Source of the DNA: Gemmatimonadales bacterium
GTDB taxonomy: Bacteria; Gemmatimonadota; Gemmatimonadetes; Gemmatimonadales; GWC2-71-9
Assembly (NCBI GenBank): GCA_020633775.1
Contig: JACKDA010000023.1
Span: 1 to 24,829 of the forward strand
Length of the DNA: 24,829 bases
Reading direction: 5' to 3'
A model generated the notes under the pieces. That model worked only from the letters and a program-made list of their open reading frames with translations, did no database searches and was not told the DNA's origin. Position 1 is the stretch's first letter; every line of letters starts with the position of its first letter. The position numbers were made by a program, and so were the translations under genes. Below are positions 7,439 to 13,941 of the stretch, piece after piece.

Positions 7439-9375
7439 CCGGTCGATCCGGTCTGCGGGGCAAGGGAGCTCAGGAAGCTGCTGGAGGACTGCTGCAGCCG
7501 GGCGATCGCGGTTTCCATCGCGAGGAAGCGCCGCAGCAGGTTGGCCCGCCGCTGCTCGAGGCGCCGGTCAATGTCGTCGATGCGGGAATTGGCCCGATCG
7601 GTCCGGTCGGTGAGGGCCTGCGTGCGGGTGTCCACCAGACCGCCGGTGTCGAGGTAGCGGTCGAGCAGGCGCTCGACCGCCGCGCCGGTGCCGACGGTGA
7701 GGTCGAGCGTGCCGACCGGGCCGGCCGTCGTGCCGGTATAGCGCACCGTGAGTCCGGCGGTGGCACCGCCCGCGTCGCCGACCAGCAGGTCGCCGGTGCC
7801 GGTGGCCGGCAGGCCGCCGATCGTGCCCGCGATGTCGGTGCCGGTGACGGTGAGGCCACCACCCCACGCCTCGGCCGCGCCATCGCCGAGGCCGGTGAAC
7901 ACCAGCTGGATCCCGGCCGCCGACCCTGCCGACTGCTGGGTGAGCTGGATCTCGTTCCCCACGGCCGCGACGTCGATCCCGAGGCCATCGGTCGTCAGCG
8001 CGTCCTGGATCGCCTGGACGATCTGCGCCGTGGTCATCCCGGTGGTCAGGGTGACGGTCACCGAGCGGCCGCTGCGGGTGTCGATCACCTGGATCGTGTC
8101 GGGTGTCGCGCCGGCATCGTACACGCCGCCGAAGCCGCTCGTGACCGTCGTCGCCTTCGCCGGCACGGTGGTCACGTCGATCGGGTAGTTGCCCCCGATG
8201 ATGCTGCCCCCCGAGCTCACGAAGGACACGTCGGGGGAGGAGGCGACGCCGCGCTCGCTGAAGAGCGCGCGCACGTCGTCGTAGCGCGATGCGAACGCCG
8301 CGCTGAACTTCGTGGCGTCCAGCGACAGCCGGCCATCGCGGTCCAGCGAGAGGCCCACGCTCGCCGCGGTCGCGAGGTCGGGCGCGGCGCCGAGCACGCT
8401 CGTCAGCAGCTGGGTCGGGAGGTCGCGCCGGAGCCCGCGCACGAGCGAGTCGTTGTACAGGGCGGGACGCGACTCATCGGTCGCGGTCCCCTGCGCCTTC
8501 AGGAAATCGACCAGCGCGTTGTACGCCTCGACGAAAGTCTGCAGCGCCCCCTCGGTCGCATCCGCGAACCGTCCCACGCTCACCGCGGTCTCGGCCCCCG
8601 GTTCCTCGGAGACCAGGGTCAGGGTGACGCCCTCGATCGCGTCGGTGATCACGTTCGACGTGCGCGTCAGGGCGATGCCGTCGATCTGGAAGACCGCGTC
8701 GGCGCCATCGACGAGGACCGCCGACGCCTGCACCCCGCCGACGCCATCGAGGAAGCCGAGGTCCTGGAGCACGGTCCCGGCGGTGTCGGCGAGGGTGATC
8801 CCCGCCGCCCCGCTGGTGGCGCTGGTGAGCAGCAACCGCTGGTCGGTCGCCGACACCGACAGGATCGTCGCGCTCACCCCGATCGGCGAGGTCCCGGTGT
8901 TGAGCGCGTTGATCTTGCTCGCGAGGTCGACGAGCGAGTCGGTCGCGGTGAGGGTGATGTCCGTCCCGTTGATCGTGACGGTGCCCCCGGGGCCGAGCGG
9001 ATCGGAGGCGCTCGCCACCGACGTGCCCGCCAGCTTCTCCGTCCGGGCGAGCTGGCTCACCGTGAGCGAGAAGCTGCCGGTCTGGGTGGCGGGGGAGGTG
9101 GTCACGGTCGCCAGCGCCTTGCTGCCGGAGACGATCGTCGTGGTGGCGGTGGTGGCGTCGAACGCGGTGCCGTCGCGGAGCGCCCGTGCGGCGGTGCGCA
9201 GGTCGGCGAGGCGGGTGCGATAGGTGGCCAGCGCGGACTGCTGCTGGGAGAAGCTCGAGAGCTGGCTCTCGAGCCGGACGGCAGGCTGGCGCTCCTGGGC
9301 GATGATCGCATCGACCAGGCTTCGATAGTCGAAGCCGGCCGCGATGCCACTGAAGGAGACCAGGGGAGCCGTCAT
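7435..9375 (-). CDS. fliD: Filament cap protein FliD (HAP2)
   Basis: Encodes 646 aa, longer than the 468 aa of E. coli FliD because of an enlarged, Thr/Gly/Ala-rich middle region (about 200-540). The N-terminal D0/D1 part is clear: FSGIAAGFDYRSLVDAIIAQ (8-27) followed by a coiled coil LESQLSSFSQQQSALATYRT. The C-terminus has TDRTDRANSRIDDIDRRLEQ and RRFLAMETAIARLQQSSSSF, the pattern of FliD_C. FliD forms the pentameric or hexameric cap at the filament tip that guides flagellin folding. It has no promoter of its own that I can see; it lies 63 nt after fliC with a hairpin between them, and is coupled to fliS. Confidence 0.93.
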   Translation of the reverse strand: MTAPLVSFSGIAAGFDYRSLVDAIIAQERQPAVRLESQLSSFSQQQSALATYRTRLADLRTAARALRDGTAFDATTATTTIVSGSKALATVTTSPATQTGSFSLTVSQLARTEKLAGTSVASASDPLGPGGTVTINGTDITLTATDSLVDLASKINALNTGTSPIGVSATILSVSATDQRLLLTSATSGAAGITLADTAGTVLQDLGFLDGVGGVQASAVLVDGADAVFQIDGIALTRTSNVITDAIEGVTLTLVSEEPGAETAVSVGRFADATEGALQTFVEAYNALVDFLKAQGTATDESRPALYNDSLVRGLRRDLPTQLLTSVLGAAPDLATAASVGLSLDRDGRLSLDATKFSAAFASRYDDVRALFSERGVASSPDVSFVSSGGSIIGGNYPIDVTTVPAKATTVTSGFGGVYDAGATPDTIQVIDTRSGRSVTVTLTTGMTTAQIVQAIQDALTTDGLGIDVAAVGNEIQLTQQSAGSAAGIQLVFTGLGDGAAEAWGGGLTVTGTDIAGTIGGLPATGTGDLLVGDAGGATAGLTVRYTGTTAGPVGTLDLTVGTGAAVERLLDRYLDTGGLVDTRTQALTDRTDRANSRIDDIDRRLEQRRANLLRRFLAMETAIARLQQSSSSFLSSLAPQTGSTG

Positions 9376-9398
9376 GGTGTCGTGTCCCGGGTGGGGCG

Positions 9399-9420
9399 GG
9401 GGGCCGCCTCAGCGACCCCC
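9399..9420 (-). other. RNA hairpin between fliC and fliD (attenuator or mRNA 3' stabiliser)
   Basis: In minus-strand RNA the sequence folds as a 9-bp stem (GGGGGUCGC with GCGGCCCCC, one U-G pair) and a UGAG loop, 18 nt after the fliC stop. No U-run follows, so it is a poor classic terminator. Such a hairpin could protect the abundant flagellin mRNA from 3' decay and lower fliD expression relative to fliC. Confidence 0.5.
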
Positions 9421-9438
9421 ACGCCGTTGGTCCGTCGG

Positions 9439-10524
9439 TTACCGCAGCAGGTTCAGGACGGTCTGCGCCGAGGCGTTCGCCTGGGCGAGCATCGCCGTGC
9501 CGGCCTGCTGGAGGATCTGGTACTTCGCGAAGGCGGTCGACTCGAGCGCCATGTCGGCGTCGCGGATCGTCGACTCCGCGGCGATCACGTTCTGCGTCGC
9601 CGTCGCCACGTTCGCCGAGGCGAACTCGATGCGGCTCTGGGCGGCGCCGATGGTGCCGATCGCCGTGTTGGAGGCATCGATCGCCGTGTCCAGGGCCGCG
9701 AGCGCGGTCTGCGCGTTGGCCGCCGAGAGCACGTCGAGCGTGGCGATGTTCAGCCCCGCCGCCGCGGTGGTGAGGTTCACGCTGCTGAACGAGACCAGGT
9801 CGTTCGCCGCGTAGCTGCCGGACGACGAGACCTGGAACGCCACGGCGGTGCCGGTGACGATGATGGTCTGGCCGTTGGCCGCGTCGGCCACGTAGCCGGC
9901 CGCGTTGGTGACGGTGATGCCGAGGCGGTCGAAGTTGTAGGTGCCCGCGCCGGCAGGCATCGCCAGCGTCTGGGTGACCTGACCCGCGCCGGCCGCCGAG
10001 CTGAGCGTGGCCACACCGGCCGCGCTGGCGAACGTGTAGGTGCCCGAGGCCGCGCCGTTGAGCGCCACCTGCCCGGCGTAGGTGCCGCCGGTGACCGCGT
10101 TGCCGAGGGTCCCGTTCACGAGCGCCGAACCCTGGTACTGGGTGGTCGCCGCGATGCGGTTGATTTCGGCCTTGAGGGCCTGGAACTCGGCGTCGAGCTT
10201 GTCCCGCTGGGTGCCGATGGTCGACGAGTTCGACGCCGTCGCCAGCTCCTTCATCCGGTCGAGGATCCCCGAGATGGTGTTGACCGCGCCGTCGGCGATC
10301 TGGAGCAGCGAGTTGGCCTGGGCCGCGTTGCGCGACGCCTGCTGCAGCGACCGGCTCTCGGCTCGCAGCTTGTTGGCGATCGCGAGGCCGGCAGCGTCAT
10401 CGGCCGAGCGGTTGATCCGGAAGCCCGAGGAGAGCTTCGTGATCTGCCGCTCCAGCATCGACGACGTCATGCTGAGGTTGCGGTAGGCCGAGTTCGCGGC
10501 GCTGTTCGTCTGAATCACGGACAT
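9439..10524 (-). CDS. fliC: Flagellin
   Basis: Encodes 361 aa. The N-terminal D0/D1 domains are canonical: MSVIQTNSAANSAYRNL, then LERQITKLSSGFRINRSADD (24-43), AAGLAIANKLRAESRSLQQA and DGAVNTISGILDRMKELA. The C-terminus has IEFASANVATATQNVIAAES, then STIRDADMALESTAFAKYQI and a hydrophobic tail ending VLNLLR. The outer D2/D3 part is small, giving a short flagellin compared with 495 aa in Salmonella. The tail is the binding site for FliS and FliW, both encoded nearby. A sigma-28-like promoter lies about 80 nt upstream and the ribosome binding site AGGGAG lies 10 nt before the ATG. The leader carries a CsrA-site-like hairpin. This is the only flagellin gene in the window. Confidence 0.96.
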   Translation of the reverse strand: MSVIQTNSAANSAYRNLSMTSSMLERQITKLSSGFRINRSADDAAGLAIANKLRAESRSLQQASRNAAQANSLLQIADGAVNTISGILDRMKELATASNSSTIGTQRDKLDAEFQALKAEINRIAATTQYQGSALVNGTLGNAVTGGTYAGQVALNGAASGTYTFASAAGVATLSSAAGAGQVTQTLAMPAGAGTYNFDRLGITVTNAAGYVADAANGQTIIVTGTAVAFQVSSSGSYAANDLVSFSSVNLTTAAAGLNIATLDVLSAANAQTALAALDTAIDASNTAIGTIGAAQSRIEFASANVATATQNVIAAESTIRDADMALESTAFAKYQILQQAGTAMLAQANASAQTVLNLLR

Positions 10525-10533
10525 GGTGGCGTT

Positions 10534-10569
10534 ACTCCCTTAACGATGTGGCGAGGCATCCGTGCCTCG
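10534..10569 (-). promoter_or_regulatory. Putative CsrA-binding leader of fliC (hairpin plus Shine-Dalgarno site)
   Basis: In fliC mRNA the segment 10569-10552 forms a perfect 6-bp stem (CGAGGC/GCCUCG) with the 6-nt loop ACGGAU, placing GGA in a hairpin loop as CsrA prefers (consensus AnGGAU). The second GGA lies in AAGGGAGU (10541-10534), the ribosome binding site itself, 23 nt further on. Paired sites, one in a loop and one covering the Shine-Dalgarno, are the known layout of the Bacillus hag leader. FliW, the CsrA antagonist, is encoded just upstream. Binding is inferred. Confidence 0.6.
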
Positions 10570-10605
10570 TGGGTCCCGCGCGGGCCGGAGGTGGCCGCCG
10601 GGGTG

Positions 10606-10632
10606 TTATCGGTCCGGGCCGGGGGAGGTTGA
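10606..10632 (-). promoter_or_regulatory. Sigma-28 (FliA) promoter of fliC
   Basis: On the minus strand: -35 TCAACCTC (10632-10625), 11-nt spacer, -10 ACCGATAA (10613-10606). The -10 box and part of its flank are identical to the flgM promoter over 17 nt. The -35 is a weaker match to TAAAGTTT. Predicted start near 10599, leader about 75 nt. Confidence 0.7.
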
Positions 10633-10653
10633 GCGGGGGGTGGCCGGACCCGC

Positions 10654-11067
10654 TCAGGCCGCCGAGAGGTCGAACCGATGCGCCGTGGTGTAGCCGGCCT
10701 CGGTCCGGATCTCCTGGCCGCCGAGGCCGGTCCGCCGGTCGATCCGCAGCGGCGCCAGCAGGTTCGCGCTCGCCTCGGCGGGCGTGGCGCCCAGGGTCAC
10801 GATGGCCCAGTAATCGGGCTCGTCGGCCCACGCCCCCGCCACCACCAGGCCAGGCTCCACCAGCAGGAAGGCCAGCGCCGGCACGTCGATCGCCTGCAGC
10901 CATGCCACCCCATCGCGCACCGGCAGCAGCGCCCAGCGGGTCTGGTCCGGGAAGCCCGGGATCCCCGCCGGGAAGTCGAGCAGCTGGTCGATCGGGAGCC
11001 GGAGGACCCCGAAGCGGAGGGTGGCGATGTCGATCGTCTCGATCGGCAGCGACTGGGCAGCGGTCAT
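10654..11067 (-). CDS. fliW: Flagellar assembly factor FliW
   Basis: Encodes 137 aa (Bacillus FliW is about 143). It starts at ATG 11067, overlapping the flgL stop as ATGA. Family pattern: TLRFGVLRLPIDQLLDFPAG with IPGFP (36-40), the FP-G-I/L-P-G-F motif, then RWALLPVRDGVAWLQAIDVP and AFLLVEP, followed by the W-A-I-V-T-L strand and LLAPLRIDRRTGLGGQ. FliW binds flagellin in the cytoplasm; when flagellin is exported, free FliW binds CsrA and relieves repression of flagellin translation. The gene lies between flgL and fliC, as in many Firmicutes and spirochaetes, where csrA usually follows. Here csrA is not adjacent. Confidence 0.93.
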   Translation of the reverse strand: MTAAQSLPIETIDIATLRFGVLRLPIDQLLDFPAGIPGFPDQTRWALLPVRDGVAWLQAIDVPALAFLLVEPGLVVAGAWADEPDYWAIVTLGATPAEASANLLAPLRIDRRTGLGGQEIRTEAGYTTAHRFDLSAA

Positions 11068-11936
11068 CGCAGGTACTCCGTCAGGGTGAGGGACTGGATC
11101 CGGGCGGTCATCAGGTAGGCGGCCTGCATCGCGTTCTGGGCGGCGGCGAGGTTGAGGGTCGCCTCTTCCAGCGGGATCTCGGCCAGCTCGCGACGGCGCG
11201 CCATGAGGGCGTCCTCGCGGGCATCGAAGATCTGCAGGCTGTAGTCGAGGCCACGGTCGCGCGCGCCGAGGTCGGCGAGCAGGGTCTGGGTCTCGTCGAG
11301 GGCGCCGTCGAGCATCGACTGGCTGGCCTGGATGCCCGCCGGGTCGTTCGCGAGGAGCGCGGTCTCGAGGGCGGCGAGCGCATCGAGTACGCCGGAGTCC
11401 ACCAGCAGTTCCTGACCGCTGTGGACCGTCGCCATCGTCTGGCCCGGAGCCAGCGCGCTGAGTCGGGCGGTCGGGGTGCCGACGTACGTGCCATTGGGCT
11501 GGAACGGCGCGGTGCTCGCCTCGAGACCGCCGAAGAGGAACTCGCCGGCGACCTGCAGGTTGCCGAGCGAGATCACCTGCTGGCGGAGCTGGGCCACCTC
11601 GGCGGCCGTGGCCGCGCGGGTGGCGGCGTTGGCGGTGCCACCGGCCTGACCGGTGGCGAGCTCCTTGGCGCGCGACAGGATGTCGGTCACCTGCTGGAGG
11701 GTGTTCTCCTCCCCGGCGATCCGCTCCCGGGCGCGGCCGACCGTCCGGCGGTACTGGGCGAGCGCGCGCATCGCGGCATCGACGTCGAGCGTCTGCCGCC
11801 CGGCCACCGGGTCCTCCGCGATCGAGGACCACCGCATCCCGGAACTCACCTGCTCGCCCGCCCGGGCAAGGGCGGCCGACTGCTGGCTCAATTGCCGCAG
11901 GGTGGTGGCGAAGCGTTGGGCGTCGGAAATGCGCAT
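11064..11936 (-). CDS. flgL: Hook-filament junction protein FlgL (HAP3)
   Basis: Encodes 290 aa (Salmonella FlgL 317). The N-terminus is flagellin-like: MRISDAQRFATTLRQLSQQS, then LARAGEQVSSGMRWSSIAED with the SSG-x-R-x-x motif and the AEDPVAG turn. A second helix region carries GEENTLQQVTDILSRAKELA. The middle has GEFLFGG, typical of FlgL. The C-terminus ends AAYLMTARIQSLTLTEYLR. FlgL forms the second junction ring between FlgK and the filament. It is the first gene of the minus-strand filament module and has its own sigma-28 promoter. flgK, its usual neighbour, is not in the window. Confidence 0.92.
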   Translation of the reverse strand: MRISDAQRFATTLRQLSQQSAALARAGEQVSSGMRWSSIAEDPVAGRQTLDVDAAMRALAQYRRTVGRARERIAGEENTLQQVTDILSRAKELATGQAGGTANAATRAATAAEVAQLRQQVISLGNLQVAGEFLFGGLEASTAPFQPNGTYVGTPTARLSALAPGQTMATVHSGQELLVDSGVLDALAALETALLANDPAGIQASQSMLDGALDETQTLLADLGARDRGLDYSLQIFDAREDALMARRRELAEIPLEEATLNLAAAQNAMQAAYLMTARIQSLTLTEYLR

Positions 11937-11968
11937 GTCGGGCCTGTGCCTGGTTGGTTGACGATCGG

Positions 11969-11995
11969 TTATCGGCTATGTTTTACTTGACGTTA
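11969..11995 (-). promoter_or_regulatory. Sigma-28 (FliA) promoter of flgL-fliW
   Basis: On the minus strand: -35 TAACGTCA (11995-11988), 11-nt spacer, -10 GCCGATAA (11976-11969), a perfect -10 box. Predicted start near 11962, 25 nt before the flgL ATG. It is the best of the three sigma-28 matches. Confidence 0.8.
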
Positions 11996-12060
11996 GCCGA
12001 CACACCCCCGACTCCTCGCTGATGGGACTGGTCAATCGCGGATGACCTGTTCGTGAGCCT

Positions 12061-13446
12061 GTGACGCAGTTGCTCTGCGTGGCCGAAGATCCGGCCGATG
12101 CGGCGAACCTCGAGGACCTCCTCGACCGACTGGGCTATGCCGCCCGGTTCTTCGCCGACGCCGAGAGCGCCCTCGGGCCGATCCGGCACGGGGCGGGCGA
12201 CATCGCCCTCGTCGTCTGTCGACGACCGAGCCACCTCGGCCTCGCGCTCCTCTCCCGCCTCGACCCCACCATCCCCCACATCCCGATCGTGCTCCTCTCC
12301 GGTGACGCCACCGTGGAGCATGCCGTGCTGTCGATGCGGAGCGGGGCGGCGGACTATCTCCCCATGCCGGTGCGGGCCGATGCACTCGCGCTCGCGCTCG
12401 AGCATGCCCGCACCGACGCGGCGTTGCGCGACGACCGGCGGGCGATCGCCCGGGAGCAGGGGGCCGCGGCCGAGGGGCGGCTGGTCGGCGCCAGCCGGCA
12501 GATGCAGGAGTTGCGGCGCCTCATCGCGATGGTCGCACCGACCAACGCCTCGGTCCTGATCGAGGGCGAGTCGGGGACCGGCAAGGAACTCGTCGCGCGC
12601 TCGGTGCACGCGCAGAGCCAGCGCGCCGACGCGCCCTTCGTGACCATCAATTGCGCGGCGATGCCCGAGGGGCTGATCGAGAGCACCCTCTTCGGCCACG
12701 AGAAGGGTGCCTTCACCGGTGCCACGCAGCGGCAGGTCGGCGCGTTCGAACGGGCCGATGGGGGAACACTCTTCCTCGACGAGATCTCCGAGATGCGGCT
12801 CGACCTCCAGGCCAAGCTGCTCCGGGTGATCCAGGAGTCCGACTTCGAGCGGGTCGGCGGCCGCCAGACGGTCCGCGTCGATGTCCGTCTCGTCGCCAGC
12901 ACCAACCGGAACCTGCACGCCGAGGTCAACGCCGGGAGGTTCCGGGCCGACCTCTACTACCGGCTGCATGTGGTCCCGGTGCGGACCCCGCCGCTGCGCG
13001 AGCGCCCCGAGGACGTGCCCGACCTGCTGGTGCACGCGCTGCAGGTGGCCGCCCGCTCGCTCGGGATCCCCGCGCCGCCGCTGCCCGAGGACACGGTCGA
13101 GGAGCTGATGGCGTACGAGTGGCCCGGCAACGTCCGTGAGCTGGTCAACGCCACCCACCGCGCGGTGATCCTCTCTGGTGGGGAGCCGCTCGCGGTCAGT
13201 CACTTCCTCGTGCCGGGGATCCACGGCGGACACGCCCAGCCGCGACTCTCGGCCGGCGCGACGCCCGCACCGGTAGGGCAGGGGGTCATCGCCGCCGATC
13301 TCCCGACCAACCTCGCCGAGCTCGAGGCGATCGCGATCCAGCGGGCGCTGGAGCAGACCGGCGGCGTGCGCGCCAAGGCCGCCAAGCTGCTCGGCATCAG
13401 CGAGCGCACCCTCCGCAACCGACTCAACCTGCCGCTGACCGCGTAG
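12061..13446 (+). CDS. Sigma-54-dependent flagellar transcription activator (FleQ/FlrC/FlbD type)
   Basis: Encodes 461 aa from GTG 12061; the start matches the first strand of a receiver domain. Residues 1-115 are receiver-like but lack the phospho-acceptor aspartate (V52/C53 in ALVVCRRP), and the conserved lysine is methionine (M102 in LPMPV). The AAA+ domain (about 141-380) is complete: Walker A GESGTGKE (169-176), sigma-54 contact loop GAFTGA (216-221), Walker B GGTLFLDE (234-241), arginine-rich RFRADLYYRL and the WPGNVREL sensor motif. A Fis-type helix-turn-helix ends the protein (AAKLLGISERTLRNRL, 440-455). It should activate sigma-54 promoters without phosphorylation, as FleQ does. It lies next to a sigma-54 promoter for flgB and divergent from flgL, fitting a role as flagellar class II regulator. 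No strong Shine-Dalgarno precedes the GTG. Confidence 0.9.
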   Translation: MTQLLCVAEDPADAANLEDLLDRLGYAARFFADAESALGPIRHGAGDIALVVCRRPSHLGLALLSRLDPTIPHIPIVLLSGDATVEHAVLSMRSGAADYLPMPVRADALALALEHARTDAALRDDRRAIAREQGAAAEGRLVGASRQMQELRRLIAMVAPTNASVLIEGESGTGKELVARSVHAQSQRADAPFVTINCAAMPEGLIESTLFGHEKGAFTGATQRQVGAFERADGGTLFLDEISEMRLDLQAKLLRVIQESDFERVGGRQTVRVDVRLVASTNRNLHAEVNAGRFRADLYYRLHVVPVRTPPLRERPEDVPDLLVHALQVAARSLGIPAPPLPEDTVEELMAYEWPGNVRELVNATHRAVILSGGEPLAVSHFLVPGIHGGHAQPRLSAGATPAPVGQGVIAADLPTNLAELEAIAIQRALEQTGGVRAKAAKLLGISERTLRNRLNLPLTA

Positions 13447-13471
13447 TCGACGGCGGCAGCCCCCGCCCCCC

Positions 13472-13490
13472 CGGCAGGAAATTCCTGCCG
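13472..13490. promoter_or_regulatory. Perfect 19-bp palindrome, possible enhancer (UAS) for the sigma-54 activator
   Basis: CGGCAGGAAATTCCTGCCG has 9-bp arms around a central A. It lies about 105-123 bp upstream of the predicted flgB start site, the normal place for enhancer sites of sigma-54 activators. It also follows the activator gene by 25 nt, but no U-run follows, so a terminator role is less likely. Confidence 0.5.
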
Positions 13491-13568
13491 CCCCACCTGG
13501 CGGTGTCCCGCCCGGTCGATTCCATGTAAGTCGTTCTGCTGTAATGGTTTGGGTGACCACCAGTGAGG

Positions 13569-13584
13569 TGGCACCCGGCTTGCT
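13569..13584 (+). promoter_or_regulatory. Sigma-54 promoter of the flgB operon
   Basis: TGGCAC-CCGGC-TTGCT matches the -24/-12 consensus TGGCACG-N4-TTGCW with correct GG-to-GC spacing. Predicted start near 13595, about 25 nt before the flgB ATG. Confidence 0.82.
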
Positions 13585-13612
13585 CCATGCACTCTTGGCA
13601 CCCAGTGCATGG
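13585..13612. repeat. Perfect 9-bp dyad over the flgB transcription start
   Basis: Arms CCATGCACT (13585-13593) and AGTGCATGG (13604-13612) flank a 10-nt centre and straddle the predicted +1 at about 13595. The right arm touches the flgB Shine-Dalgarno GGAGG (13611-13615). As the left arm lies mostly upstream of +1, a DNA operator is more likely than an RNA hairpin. Confidence 0.55.
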
Positions 13613-13619
13613 AGGCACG

Positions 13620-13910
13620 ATGATCAGCGGACTGTTCGGGACAGGAACCGTGACCAACACGCTGCGCGGCGGCCTCGATGAGGCGTCGGCGACGCATCGC
13701 ACCATCGCCGAGCGCGTCGCCCGCGGGCTCGGACGGAGCGCGGCGGCCGACTTCTCCGGGGCGCTCGACGCGTCGATGGCGAACATGGACGAGGAGCTCA
13801 CCCGGAACATGGCCGCCCTGGCCGACACGCAGCTCCGGTACGAGGCGACGGCGCGCCTGCTCCAGAAGTCCTACAGCGACCTGCGCACCGCGATCCGCGA
13901 CCGTGGCTAA
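13620..13910 (+). CDS. flgB: Flagellar proximal rod protein FlgB (short, divergent)
   Basis: Encodes 96 aa from ATG 13620, supported by GGAGG 4 nt upstream. The C-terminal half is clearly FlgB: NMDEELTRNMAALADTQLRY (54-73) followed by EATARLLQKSYSDLRTAIRD, the standard final helix. The N-terminal helix (MISGLFGTGTVTNTLRGGLD) is recognisable, but the rod-protein motif A-N-N-I/L-A-N-x-x-T-P-x-Y is absent: the region reads HRTIAERVARGL. The usual middle domain is also missing, so the protein is about 30-40 residues shorter than typical (about 130-138). FlgB and FlgC form the proximal rod attached to FliE and the MS ring. It is the first gene of the class II operon and is followed by flgC with a possible small overlap. 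Confidence 0.8.
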   Translation: MISGLFGTGTVTNTLRGGLDEASATHRTIAERVARGLGRSAAADFSGALDASMANMDEELTRNMAALADTQLRYEATARLLQKSYSDLRTAIRDRG

Positions 13911-13941
13911 TCCCGGTCCGGTGGCGCCGCTCTCGCGGCCG

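Noticed and set aside
11987..12015. TTGACG as a -35 of a housekeeping promoter for the activator gene
   Set aside because: No acceptable -10 lies 16-18 nt downstream, and the bases overlap the flgL sigma-28 promoter on the other strand.
13472..13490. Palindrome as a plain intrinsic terminator of the activator gene
   Set aside because: No U-run follows on either strand; its distance to the sigma-54 promoter fits an enhancer better, though a terminator role is not excluded.
11983..13560. 525-codon minus-strand frame opposite the sigma-54 activator
   Set aside because: The plus frame has Walker A, GAFTGA, Walker B and an HTH; the minus frame has no recognisable domain.
13596..13610. Second TGGCAC near flgB as another sigma-54 promoter
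   Set aside because: TGGCACCCAGTGCAT has GG and GC only 10 nt apart instead of 12; it is part of the dyad.
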